A model generated the notes under the pieces. That model made no database searches. It saw nothing but the letters and a program-made list of their open reading frames with translations, and had not been told where the DNA came from. From Psychroserpens sp. (GTDB taxonomy: Bacteria; Bacteroidota; Bacteroidia; Flavobacteriales; Flavobacteriaceae): DNA of 64,000 nucleotides. Positions 25,713 to 34,614 of the stretch are shown one piece after another. The stretch lies in NCBI GenBank assembly GCA_017643165.1, contig JAEPNY010000002.1:500979-564978 (forward strand), written 5' to 3'. Position numbers and translations under genes: made by a program. Numbering within the stretch: position 1 is the first letter of the stretch; each line of letters begins with the position of its first letter.

Positions 25713-27452
25713 TTATTTTTTGTAAATAGTTTTTCCGGCTTTAATGGTTTCCGTCACATATAGATTTTGAAGTTCTGAAGGTTCTATTTTTAATGGGTTT
25801 CTATCTAATATTACAAAGTCTGCAACTTTCCCCTTTTCGATAGTTCCTTTCGTATTTTCTTCAAAATGTTGGTATGCTGCCCAGTCTGTAAGAGCTTTTA
25901 GTCCTAAATAAGCACTGATTCTTTCATCAGGTCCGATAATCTGACCGCTTCTTGATGCTCTAGTAACCGTCGCTGATAATACGCGTATAGAGCTCGGTAA
26001 TGCTACTGGAGCATCGTGATGGCTTGTAAAGCGCAACCCTTTTTTATAAGCAGTATTTGTAGGCGATATTTTGTAAGCTCGCTCTTTTCCTAATACCGAA
26101 TTTACGTGATAATCTCCCCAGTAAAAGGTGTGCATCGGGAAAAATGAAGGCCATATTTTTTCTTCTACAAAACTATCCAATTGGTCTTCTCTAGCGGTTT
26201 GAGCATGTATAATGATGGTTCTACGATCGTCATTACCAAATTCGGCATTTGCTTTTTTTACAGCTTTAATGTATTGGTCAATGGCGGAGTCTCCATTACA
26301 ATGTGCCATGATTTGCAAGTTATTTTCATAGGCATCAGCAACATGTTTATAGGCTTCCTCATCGGTCATACTTTCATACCCATGATAATCTTTTGGTTCG
26401 CCACTAGGTACAATATGATAAGGGTGCGATAACCATGCCGTTTTTCCTTGTGGGGATCCGTCAAGATTTAATTTTACACCACCTACTCTATACTTATTGG
26501 TATATGTTTTTCCTTGGTATTTAGAATCGGCACCTTTTCTATTGCTCAGTATATCTACATACGAAACAATATCTAATAGTAAGGCGTCTTTTTCTGCCGC
26601 ACGTTCCATAGTAGCGGAACCATCAGGTGTGCTCCGACCTTCTTGTGCTGTGGTATAACCAAATGACGCGTAAAGTTCCTGCCCTTTTACAAGCATATCA
26701 TCTTGTAATTCTGGTGTTATATTTGGCAGAACTCCAGTTAATAATACCATAAAATGAGCCACTTCCTCTAAGACACCATTAGGCTCGTTACTTCCAGAAA
26801 TACGTCGTATTTTACCTCCTTTTGGATCTTCGGTCTCAGCGGTATAGTTCACTAAATCAAGACCTTTAGAATTTACTACAGATAAGTGACCAGATTGATG
26901 TATTATAATTATGGGTATCTCTGTAGAAATGGCATCTAGATCTTCTTTAGTAGGGTAGCGGTCTAATTGTGAATCGTCATACCCAAAACCGATGGCCCAA
27001 CCTGTTGTATTAATAAAGTCTTGATTTTTAGCAATCCAATCTGTGAGAATCTGCTGTAAAGCTTCAACGCTATTACCATCGCCATCAGGAGCGGGTAGTA
27101 GGTTGGCCGAGACCGCCTGAAGGCCTACGTTAAATACATGGCCATGACCATCTATAAATCCTGGTAGCATGGTTCGACCTTCTAGGTCTACTAGGTCTGC
27201 TTTACCTTCAAAGCGGGCTAAAGCATCTGCTTTAGTACCAGTAAAGATGATTTGACCTTCACGTTGAACAACAGCCTCAACATATTTTGGTTCTTCTCCA
27301 GCCATAGTAACGATATCACCACCATGGTACAAGGTAAGTTGAAGCTTGTAAGGTTCTGCAACAGGTGTTGATTCTTTTTCTTTAGAAGTACTATTATCGC
27401 AACTTAAGCTTAATAATACAAGGGCTAATAAAATATATTTCAAATGCTTCAT
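25713..27452 (-). CDS. amidohydrolase family lipoprotein (YtcJ-like)
   Basis: A 579-residue metal-dependent hydrolase of the amidohydrolase 3 (YtcJ-like) type. The lipoprotein signal has lipobox LLSLSC (lipid Cys at about 18). Metal-site motifs are DGHGHVF, HCNGDSAIDQ and TSHHDAP; the C-terminal composite-domain motif is KGKVADFVILDRNP. The lipid anchor places it in the envelope, with an amide or ester substrate not identifiable from sequence. It is a tandem paralogue of the gene 15 bases upstream; both lie inside the tRNA-Arg-bounded segment. Confidence 0.9.
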   Translation of the reverse strand: MKHLKYILLALVLLSLSCDNSTSKEKESTPVAEPYKLQLTLYHGGDIVTMAGEEPKYVEAVVQREGQIIFTGTKADALARFEGKADLVDLEGRTMLPGFIDGHGHVFNVGLQAVSANLLPAPDGDGNSVEALQQILTDWIAKNQDFINTTGWAIGFGYDDSQLDRYPTKEDLDAISTEIPIIIIHQSGHLSVVNSKGLDLVNYTAETEDPKGGKIRRISGSNEPNGVLEEVAHFMVLLTGVLPNITPELQDDMLVKGQELYASFGYTTAQEGRSTPDGSATMERAAEKDALLLDIVSYVDILSNRKGADSKYQGKTYTNKYRVGGVKLNLDGSPQGKTAWLSHPYHIVPSGEPKDYHGYESMTDEEAYKHVADAYENNLQIMAHCNGDSAIDQYIKAVKKANAEFGNDDRRTIIIHAQTAREDQLDSFVEEKIWPSFFPMHTFYWGDYHVNSVLGKERAYKISPTNTAYKKGLRFTSHHDAPVALPSSIRVLSATVTRASRSGQIIGPDERISAYLGLKALTDWAAYQHFEENTKGTIEKGKVADFVILDRNPLKIEPSELQNLYVTETIKAGKTIYKK

Positions 27453-27467
27453 ATATCTAAGTATTAA

Positions 27468-29231
27468 TTATTTTCCTTTTAAGTTATTAGATTTAATAAT
27501 ATTAAAGTCACCTTCAAAAACTGTAGCTAGTACTTTTAAATCTTTAATTTCCATAGGGTCTATTACAAATGGACTTTTATCCAAAATCACAAAATTAGCA
27601 CGTTTTCCTACTGTTATAGATCCTATTTGCTTTTCTAAATTAAGCGTACGAGCAGCATCAATGGTTATAGCACGCATGGCATCGTAAACTGAAATACGCT
27701 GATCTTGCGAAAAAGCACTATTTTGTGAAGTAACCCTATTAATTGCAGTCCATGCCAAGGTTAGCGGTTCCATAGGAGCCATCGAAAAATCTGAATGGAA
27801 CGAAACAGGCACATCTCTTGTGACTAAACTGTTGATCCGTACCAAGTTTTCTCCGCGCTCCTTTCCTAAACCAACTTCACTGTACTTATCTGCTAAAGCC
27901 CATAGATAATATGGATTAACAGATCCTTCAACACCCATTTCAGCAATTTGTTGTGCCATATCATCTGTAAAATAACCCATGTGGTGTAAGGTAAGTCTGT
28001 GATCTGAACGTGGGTTTCGTTTTAGATCTAGTTCGAGAAAGTCTAATACTTGTTGAATGCCTTTATCGCCATTAGAATGTACATGAATTTTATAACCATT
28101 ATCATAATACATACTTATTTGTTCTTGAAATAAGTCTAATGGTGTCATCCATTCTCCGTGATGACCATCAGTATAATCATCTTTCATTTGCATTGCTTGG
28201 CTGTAAATTGCCCCATCAGAAAACAATTTGACTTGCTTAGGTAAAAAATGGATATTATCTGTACTATATGTACCTTCTAAGGTCTCCATGAAAGCCATGG
28301 CTTCTTGATTGCCTCCTTTCATCGCGAACAATTGTGTTCCACTTGGAATTAAATACACATCATATGGAGGATTTTTCTCCATTTCTTTCTTAAGAAGGGC
28401 CAACTCACCATCAAAATCTGAACTCGGGAAACCTGGTTCAGCAACCGTGGTAATTCCATTTTGCTGTATGAGTTGGGTCATCATTCCTAGTCCTTTCATG
28501 TAACGCGTTGGCTCAAGCATAATAGTTGCCATTTTTGGTACTAATGCTAGCCAACCACCTTCGTAAAAATGCCCTTTTTCCCATTCTACTTGTGGATTGC
28601 CTTTAAAATCCTCCTCGGTGATCCCAAGAAGCGTAATTGCAGCATCATTTAAATAAATCTCGTGAAAAGAGCGGTGAATAATACCGACTGGTTTGTCTTT
28701 AGTGATAGCGTTAATCATATCTCGTGATAACTCACCATGCCATAATTGGTGATAACCCCAGATGAAATACATTTCACCTTCTTTTGCATTATTAGTAATA
28801 GAGTTGGTAATTCGTTCCATGTATGCATCATATCCGATGACACCTTTTTTTGTGCCATTAGGTAGTACCCAGTCATAAGGAGCAATTATTTCATTTGGAA
28901 GCATCGTTGCTGCCAGAGAAGGATGCACATGCGGTTCTACAAATCCAGGCATTAACGCCTTTCCTTTTAAGTTATATTTTTTAGCAGTAGGAAATTTGTC
29001 AAGGGCATCTGCTTTATCACCTGCAAAAACTATAATTTCCTTTTCTGTAACTATCGCTTCCACTAAGTTTAGTGTGTTACCGTGCATCGTAATGATGTTT
29101 CCTCCTGAATACAAAGTCTGACTAGTTTTACCTTTATCATTAACAGATGACTGATTATTTTGATTCTTTTCAAGCTGACAACCATTGAGAATTAGAAAGT
29201 AAAATATTAGTAGTAGTTTGGAAGTTTTCAT
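27468..29231 (-). CDS. amidohydrolase family lipoprotein (YtcJ-like), paralogue
   Basis: A 587-residue paralogue of the preceding entry. Lipobox LILNGC; metal-site motifs EPHVHPSL, HVHSNGDKGIQQ and SFHSDFSMAP; C-terminal GKRANFVILDKSPF. The first HxH has a Pro-Val context (EPHVHP), unlike DGHGHV in the partner, so the two may differ in substrate. First gene of the pair, with a -7 promoter motif upstream. Confidence 0.9.
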   Translation of the reverse strand: MKTSKLLLIFYFLILNGCQLEKNQNNQSSVNDKGKTSQTLYSGGNIITMHGNTLNLVEAIVTEKEIIVFAGDKADALDKFPTAKKYNLKGKALMPGFVEPHVHPSLAATMLPNEIIAPYDWVLPNGTKKGVIGYDAYMERITNSITNNAKEGEMYFIWGYHQLWHGELSRDMINAITKDKPVGIIHRSFHEIYLNDAAITLLGITEEDFKGNPQVEWEKGHFYEGGWLALVPKMATIMLEPTRYMKGLGMMTQLIQQNGITTVAEPGFPSSDFDGELALLKKEMEKNPPYDVYLIPSGTQLFAMKGGNQEAMAFMETLEGTYSTDNIHFLPKQVKLFSDGAIYSQAMQMKDDYTDGHHGEWMTPLDLFQEQISMYYDNGYKIHVHSNGDKGIQQVLDFLELDLKRNPRSDHRLTLHHMGYFTDDMAQQIAEMGVEGSVNPYYLWALADKYSEVGLGKERGENLVRINSLVTRDVPVSFHSDFSMAPMEPLTLAWTAINRVTSQNSAFSQDQRISVYDAMRAITIDAARTLNLEKQIGSITVGKRANFVILDKSPFVIDPMEIKDLKVLATVFEGDFNIIKSNNLKGK

Positions 29232-29279
29232 AATTTATGGATTATCATGTAAATAATTAATACTATACCTTATGTTTAA

Positions 29280-29287
29280 CAAAATTA
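29280..29287 (-). promoter_or_regulatory. Bacteroidota -7 element upstream of the amidohydrolase pair
   Basis: Reads TAATTTTG on the minus strand, 48 bases before the ATG at 29231. The region around it is very AT-rich, so chance matches are possible. The rest of 29232-29646 holds only the right repeat, a terminator and AT-rich sequence. Confidence 0.4.
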
Positions 29288-29432
29288 ATAAAAAATTAAA
29301 CAATATTAATCACTTGTGATAATTTGCGATGCATAATTAGATTAAATAGAGCCCAGTATTTCACTGGAATATTAGAGGATAGAAAACATACTATTTAGAC
29401 GAAAAGCACATTTACCTAAAAGGGAGACTGTA

Positions 29433-29495
29433 AGGTTCGAATCCTGTCGCGATCACAAAAAGCCTTACTAGGAATAGTGAGGCTTTTTTGTTTTA
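29433..29495 (+). repeat. right direct repeat: truncated tRNA-Arg 3' end
   Basis: The first 25 bases are identical to 25062-25086 (T arm, acceptor 3' strand and discriminator of tRNA-Arg). A final 15-base identical block follows at the same spacing. There is no matching acceptor 5' half or proper anticodon arm, so it is not a working tRNA. About 25 bases upstream weakly recall the anticodon arm, which would also fit a decayed tRNA copy. Confidence 0.8.
29456..29489 (+). terminator. terminator-like hairpin after the tRNA remnant
   Basis: The stem AAAAAGCCT / AGGCTTTTT encloses a further ACT/AGT pairing and ends in a T run. It occupies the same place relative to the repeat as the tRNA-Arg terminator. 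Confidence 0.65.
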
Positions 29496-29646
29496 TTAGG
29501 CTTTTACAATTAAAGAATTCGTAATCTTTTTTCTACAAAACTGAGAAAACCATAATTCTTCTTGATAAGGCGTCTCAATAATGTTAAATAATTGATTTCT
29601 AGGAATTAAATTATTAATTTCTCATATAATTTAATCACAATATATT

Positions 29647-30402
29647 ATGAGATTCCTTTTTACTTTACTTTTTATAGCAGGTTCAATATTTCAATTTCAA
29701 GCGCAAACAACTTATTCGTGTGGAGATTCGGCTTGTGCAGTTGCAGCAAGTGCAACAACCAATGTTGATTACAGTCGTGAGTTTGCAGCCAGTCAGGCCA
29801 TAAATTTTAGAACAACTGCAGCCAATAAATCAGTATTACAAGATTTTCAGGCCGCTAGAATTAGTATTAATGGGTCTTCTAAGATTTATAATTCTAGATA
29901 TAATGCCATTACTAATGAAATCGAAATCAAAGGTGATGACAATAAAATTTACAATTTGAGAAAGCTTGATAATGTGACAGTACAATTCAATACAACTAAT
30001 GAATCCTATAAGGGTGTGGTATACAAGAATGTTTACGGTCAAGAGATGGTTGATTATTTTTTAGTGCCTGATGCAAAAAACGAAATACTACTAAAACAAT
30101 CTACATATACATTCGTAAAAGCTAAACCTGCCACTACAGGCTATGATAGAGCTAAGCCAGCATATTATAAAGAAAATGTGAAGTATTTCTTCGTTGATCA
30201 CAACAGTAATTTGATCGCACTTAGCACTAATAAGAAAGATGTCAAATCACTATATGCGTCTAAATCAGATGAGATCTGGTCATTTATTAGAAAAAATAAA
30301 TTGAAAAAAGACGATCTTAATGATCTGGCTACGTTAGCGGTTTATATGAAAGTTATTCAAGCTAAGGATATGAAAAACAAAGGCTTAGCTGCAAATAAAT
30401 AG
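29647..30402 (+). CDS. exported protein, unknown function
   Basis: A 251-residue protein with a clear signal peptide (about 1-19, ending FQAQ). The mature part starts with a Cys pair (SCGDSACAV) and then mixed strands. The C-terminal 60 residues are lysine-rich and helical (IWSFIRKNKLKKDDLNDL). No family recognised. It lies directly after the tRNA-derived repeat and is on the opposite strand from the island genes. Confidence 0.75.
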   Translation: MRFLFTLLFIAGSIFQFQAQTTYSCGDSACAVAASATTNVDYSREFAASQAINFRTTAANKSVLQDFQAARISINGSSKIYNSRYNAITNEIEIKGDDNKIYNLRKLDNVTVQFNTTNESYKGVVYKNVYGQEMVDYFLVPDAKNEILLKQSTYTFVKAKPATTGYDRAKPAYYKENVKYFFVDHNSNLIALSTNKKDVKSLYASKSDEIWSFIRKNKLKKDDLNDLATLAVYMKVIQAKDMKNKGLAANK

Positions 30403-30499
30403 CTTGAAAAGTAACTGCAATTCATCCCGTATTCGTTCATATTTAGGCTTTTCATCGGATAAATTGGGTATTTTATCGATGTTTTTGTTGTGTGTTATC

Positions 30500-30507
30500 T
30501 ATTTTTG
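30500..30507 (+). promoter_or_regulatory. Bacteroidota -7 element before the 30548 gene
   Basis: TATTTTTG matches TAnnTTTG and lies 40 bases before the ATG at 30548. A TTTTG at 30483-30487 is closer than the usual -33 spacing. Confidence 0.45.
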
Positions 30508-30547
30508 AATTACATTTGACGCATAATTTTCATTAAACCCCAAATCG

Positions 30548-30976
30548 ATGAAAAACCTACTTAAATTCATTGTCGCGTTTGCGATCATTTCAACCTGTTA
30601 TAATTGTACCGTTGAATCACTTGACGGTGCTCCTTTAGATGGAGCGGTTATTTCGGCTGCTACACTTAATTCAAATCCGCCACCTTGTTCGGATCAAGAT
30701 CCTCAAGCACGTATAACAAATAATGGAACTATTCCTGTAACTTTAGAAATTGCTACTGTTGATGGAACCATTTTGCATACGGTTGCAGATCTCGCTCCTG
30801 GTAATGTTTCTGGATACCTAACTTTTGCACCAGGCGAAATTATTTTTAATATAGAAAAGAATACTACGGGAGAATCTGATGAGAAATTGTTTTACACAAT
30901 GAATCAGTGTATGAGCTTTGATATAGAGATTGCTCCAGACAATAACTTGACAAATAGCACGCCAGTTAACCTTTAA
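30548..30976 (+). CDS. putative lipoprotein, unknown function
   Basis: A 142-residue protein with a hydrophobic N-terminus and two candidate Cys (TCYNC), suggesting a lipoprotein although the lipobox is imperfect. The mature part has a beta-sandwich look (ARITNNGTIPVTLEI, FAPGEIIFNIE) and two more Cys at either end (PPPCSDQ and NQCMS) that could form a disulfide. No family recognised. Its stop overlaps the convergent methyltransferase gene by 4 bases. Confidence 0.7.
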   Translation: MKNLLKFIVAFAIISTCYNCTVESLDGAPLDGAVISAATLNSNPPPCSDQDPQARITNNGTIPVTLEIATVDGTILHTVADLAPGNVSGYLTFAPGEIIFNIEKNTTGESDEKLFYTMNQCMSFDIEIAPDNNLTNSTPVNL

Positions 30977-32154
30977 TTAGGTTTAGTGCATTTTATAATA
31001 ATACGATTATTTTGATGGTCGGTGGTAAAAAACAAATAGTTACTACCGCCATCTTTTATTTTATACTTTCGACGTATATCCTTTACGCTTTCTGGAAAGT
31101 TGCGCGTTGTAATATTTGCTTGACTTTTAGTTAGCGCTTTCATTTCCTTTTTACTGAATGAATAAACAGTTTCGATTTTAAAACATCGCCCAGGAAACGC
31201 AACACGTTGATTACTTGTATAGAGATGTGAATGCATATGGATTTTAGTTAAACCTAAATCTGTTGCAACACTATTAAAACCGCCAGATTTTAATATAGCA
31301 GCGTTCGGTTCATACAAATAGGTTAACGGTTGAGATAATTCAATCTTGGCAGCTGCTTCATGATGCCTTAGAAAGCTAAAAACGTCTTTAGAATCTTTCT
31401 TAATATTTGCTGCAGTTATCCTTATGTCATTATCGTATCCTTTACGTAGTAGCCACAAAAGTTCCTTAACTTCGTTATTAACGGCTACAATTTGAATTTC
31501 TTTTACACCAGTTAATTCTTTCAGTCCTAAAGAAATATCTAATAGAGGAGAGGTTTTAATCAGAATATTATCAGCATATGTAAAGAACGTATTTAGATGT
31601 TCAGGTACATTCGGAATACAATCCTTTAGCATAAATACTTTGCCTTTGCTGTTATGGCGTCGTGATGGATCTATGTAGATCCAGTTATAGTTCTTATTAT
31701 TAGATCGTAGGTAATCAATTCCATTTAGCGCAATAGTTTCTACATTCGAGATCTGTAATTGATTATTATTATGACTTACAATTTCTGACAATTCAGTATT
31801 AATTTCACAATGAACAACTTCATCAATTTGCTTAGAAAAGTAATAGGTATCAACACCGAAACCACCAGTAATATCTATGAGAGATTTACCAGACACCAAT
31901 TCTGATTTATAAGCTGCTGTGATTTCAGATGATGTTTGTTCAATATTAAGTTTGTTTGGATAGTAGATGTTTTTGGCCGCATACCAAATTGGTAATTTCG
32001 ATTTACACTTTTGCTTAGCTTCGATTTGCTCAACAAGTTTTTGAATACTTATATGCGGAAATGGACTGCCTCTCAGGACTAAGGAAGTAGGTTCAGTATT
32101 TAGATTATCTGATATAAAGTCCTGTATCTCTGTATTTAAAATGTCAGAATTCAA
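30973..32154 (-). CDS. class I SAM-dependent methyltransferase with THUMP-like C-terminal domain
   Basis: A 393-residue protein. A helical N-terminal region precedes a Rossmann methyltransferase core: SAM-binding motif LIDITGGFGVDTYYF and the catalytic-type block WIYIDPSRR. The C-terminal part (about 320-393) is the THUMP-like domain found in this Bacteroidota family. The substrate is probably RNA, which is an inference from the domain. It is in a minus-strand run with two further RNA methyltransferases (33284 and 34615). Confidence 0.88.
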   Translation of the reverse strand: MNSDILNTEIQDFISDNLNTEPTSLVLRGSPFPHISIQKLVEQIEAKQKCKSKLPIWYAAKNIYYPNKLNIEQTSSEITAAYKSELVSGKSLIDITGGFGVDTYYFSKQIDEVVHCEINTELSEIVSHNNNQLQISNVETIALNGIDYLRSNNKNYNWIYIDPSRRHNSKGKVFMLKDCIPNVPEHLNTFFTYADNILIKTSPLLDISLGLKELTGVKEIQIVAVNNEVKELLWLLRKGYDNDIRITAANIKKDSKDVFSFLRHHEAAAKIELSQPLTYLYEPNAAILKSGGFNSVATDLGLTKIHMHSHLYTSNQRVAFPGRCFKIETVYSFSKKEMKALTKSQANITTRNFPESVKDIRRKYKIKDGGSNYLFFTTDHQNNRIIIKCTKPN

Positions 32155-32161
32155 ACTATGG

Positions 32162-33250
32162 TCAAAGGCCTTGAGTGAGTTTTTTAACGATTGGATTATC
32201 TGATAAGAATTCTTTTAAAATCACTTTTATAGCAGTGTAACTTGGAATAGCAACTACCATTCCAACGACTCCAAATAATAAGCCTGCGATAATAATGATC
32301 AAGAAGATTTCCAATGGATGTGATTTCACACTTTTGGAAAAAATAAAGGGTTGACTGAAGAAATTATCAATCAATTGAGCAATCACGATAATTAGTAAGG
32401 TGTACAATAAATTAGGTACCACTACTGCATTAAAACTATCACCAAGGTTGTTTGTCATTACTAAGAGCAGCATTAGTACAGCCCCAATTAATGGTCCTAA
32501 ATAAGGAATAAGATTTATCAGTGCACATAGGAATGCTATTACTATGGCATTCTTAACGCCAATGATCAATAATCCAATAGTGTAGATGACAAATAGAATT
32601 AAGATCTGTAATAGTAAGCCTAGGAAATATCGTGATAATAAATCAGAAATTTTGGTAAATGAGTTTTTCGTTTTTAATTCTTTATCGTTAGGAACAAACG
32701 TTAAAATGCCTTTTTGAAACAGGTTACTATCCTTCAAGAAAAAGAATGCGATAAATAATACTGACATCAGACCGATTCCAAAATTTCCGATTACTGAAGC
32801 TATATTATTGAGAAAGTTTGGAATGATACTGTAGTCTAAACTTGATAAAATTTTAGAATCTTCAATCGCTTTTTCTGCATCGATATGATTTAATTCTAAA
32901 TAAGAAATAGCGCCTTTATAGAGTTCTTCAATATTGGTTTGTAGTTCATTAATATCCAGTAGCGAGAGGTTTTGTCCTTGCTCTATTAGTAATGGTATAA
33001 GCAAACTTATAATTCCAACGAAAACACCTAGCAACAGCAACATAGTGGTTATGACAGCGAGTAAATTTTTAAACTTTAATTTACGTCTGAGAAAAATAAT
33101 CACTGGTCTCCCAATAAGCGATATTACAGCCGCTATTAAGATATATACAATTACAGATCTAATTGCATATAAAAAATACAGAACGAGACAAATAGCCACA
33201 AGTATACCTATAGCACGTAAAATTCCATTTGCAATGGTTTTAGAATTCAT
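32162..33250 (-). CDS. AI-2E family transporter
   Basis: A 362-residue membrane protein with about eight helices. Characteristic family segments are VISLIGRPVIIFLRRKL near the N-terminus, ALINLIPYLGPLIGAV and the C-terminal FGVVGMVVAIPSYTAIKVILKEF. Family members were first linked to autoinducer-2 export, but others act as Na+/H+ antiporters or have unknown substrates. It lies 7 bases before the methyltransferase gene. Confidence 0.92.
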   Translation of the reverse strand: MNSKTIANGILRAIGILVAICLVLYFLYAIRSVIVYILIAAVISLIGRPVIIFLRRKLKFKNLLAVITTMLLLLGVFVGIISLLIPLLIEQGQNLSLLDINELQTNIEELYKGAISYLELNHIDAEKAIEDSKILSSLDYSIIPNFLNNIASVIGNFGIGLMSVLFIAFFFLKDSNLFQKGILTFVPNDKELKTKNSFTKISDLLSRYFLGLLLQILILFVIYTIGLLIIGVKNAIVIAFLCALINLIPYLGPLIGAVLMLLLVMTNNLGDSFNAVVVPNLLYTLLIIVIAQLIDNFFSQPFIFSKSVKSHPLEIFLIIIIAGLLFGVVGMVVAIPSYTAIKVILKEFLSDNPIVKKLTQGL

Positions 33251-33283
33251 TTGATCGATTTATGATATAAATATATAAAGACT

Positions 33284-33784
33284 TTAGTTAAGTTGTTTGG
33301 TAATCTCGTATAATGTCACACTTGTTGCTTGAACCACGTTCATACTGCTATTTTGACCAAACATTTCTATATGAACGACATGATCACATAGTTGTAAGCA
33401 CGATTCTGAAACGCCAAACTTTTCATCTCCGATAATTAAAGCTATCGGTTGGTTCAAATTAAACTTAAATTCAGAAAGTGCTATGCTATTAGATGTAATC
33501 TCAAGAGCAATTATAAGATAGCCTTTCGATTTAAGATCAGAAATGACCTGATCTGAATTTTCATGGATTTCAAAAGGAACGGATTTTTCAGTTGATCGCG
33601 ATGTTTTAGACATTTTTCTTCCCATTGGGATATGTGAACCACAAAGAATCAACTGTTCAATTCCAAATGCATCTGCAGTTCTAAATAAGCTTCCAATATT
33701 TGGAGCGTTAGCTACATTTTCAGATACTATGGTAATTGGAAATTGACGTTTTTGGAATTTAGAAGAGTAGTAGTCTAATTGCAT
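33284..33784 (-). CDS. TrmH/SpoU family RNA methyltransferase
   Basis: A 166-residue SPOUT 2'-O-methyltransferase lacking an N-terminal substrate-binding domain. Motif 1 is NIGSLFRTADAFG, motif 2 ALIIGDEKFGVS and motif 3 MFGQNSSMNVVQATSVTLYE, which together form the knotted SAM site. The target nucleotide (tRNA or rRNA) cannot be set from sequence. It lies between the AI-2E transporter and DUF4159 genes. Confidence 0.92.
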   Translation of the reverse strand: MQLDYYSSKFQKRQFPITIVSENVANAPNIGSLFRTADAFGIEQLILCGSHIPMGRKMSKTSRSTEKSVPFEIHENSDQVISDLKSKGYLIIALEITSNSIALSEFKFNLNQPIALIIGDEKFGVSESCLQLCDHVVHIEMFGQNSSMNVVQATSVTLYEITKQLN

Positions 33785-33810
33785 GACAGGATAAAATTGC
33801 AGATCTATGC

Positions 33811-34473
33811 TTAATTGTAAAACGCATACTTGACAATATTTGCGCCCATTTTTAAAGCTTTCTCTCTAACATCATCTGGGTCATTATGGACTTCAGGATC
33901 TTCCCAACCATCACCTAAGTCACTTTCAAATGTAAATAAAACCACTAAACGTGTTTCATAGAATATACCAAGCGCCTGCGGACGCTTTCCATCATGCTCA
34001 TGAATTTTGGGTAAGCCATCTGGAAACTCAAACGCAGCTTTAAATATCTCGTGCGATTTGGGTAATTCAATAAAGTCTTCATTAGGAAACACTTTCTTCA
34101 TTTCCTTTTTGATGTACGGTTCCATGCCATAGTTATCGTCTATATGCAAAAAGCCACCAGATATAAGATAAGACCTAAGGTTTTCGGCATCTTCATCACT
34201 GAAAAACACATTACCATGCCCCGTCATGTGTAATAAGGGAAATTGAAATATATCTATACTACCTACTTCAACTACTTCAGGCTGTGTATTCATTTTTGTA
34301 TTGATCGTAGCATTGCAGTAGTTTATAAGATTTGGTAAAGCTGTAGGATTACTATACCAATCACCACCACCTTTATATTTTACGATGGCTAGATCTTGAG
34401 CATTTAGCTGAAAACCAATACTAACAAAGATTGCAGTTATGTATGTTATTAAGGCAGTGTTATGTCTCGTCAT
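33811..34473 (-). CDS. DUF4159 domain exported protein
   Basis: A 220-residue protein with an N-terminal signal peptide (about 1-25, ending in LNAQ). It contains the DUF4159 features LHMTGHGNVFFSDEDAENL and LISGGFLHIDDNYG, a class I glutamine amidotransferase-like fold usually without the catalytic triad. Function unknown. A 141-base AT-rich gap without features separates it from the rsmE stop. Confidence 0.88.
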   Translation of the reverse strand: MTRHNTALITYITAIFVSIGFQLNAQDLAIVKYKGGGDWYSNPTALPNLINYCNATINTKMNTQPEVVEVGSIDIFQFPLLHMTGHGNVFFSDEDAENLRSYLISGGFLHIDDNYGMEPYIKKEMKKVFPNEDFIELPKSHEIFKAAFEFPDGLPKIHEHDGKRPQALGIFYETRLVVLFTFESDLGDGWEDPEVHNDPDDVREKALKMGANIVKYAFYN

Positions 34474-34614
34474 ATCTCAAAAATAGGAAATATGTGGCAC
34501 CCAACATATCCTTTTAACTAAATTTAATATTTATTATAAGTGTCAGCGGAAACATTTAAACAAAGTTGCATATAATATACACTATTACAATGTGTTACAT
34601 TTTAAAATGTAAAG

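Larger units (their letters stand above)
25087..29457. mobile_element. tRNA-Arg-bounded segment (candidate genomic island, no integrase)
   Basis: The segment between the tRNA-Arg 3' end and a second copy of that end (29433-29457) is about 4.4 kb. It holds three minus-strand genes: a coiled-coil membrane protein and two lipoprotein amidohydrolases. The arrangement is that of an element integrated at a tRNA 3' end. No integrase or transposase is present, so it would be a decayed element, a mobilised cargo, or a product of tRNA duplication followed by insertion. Confidence 0.55.
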
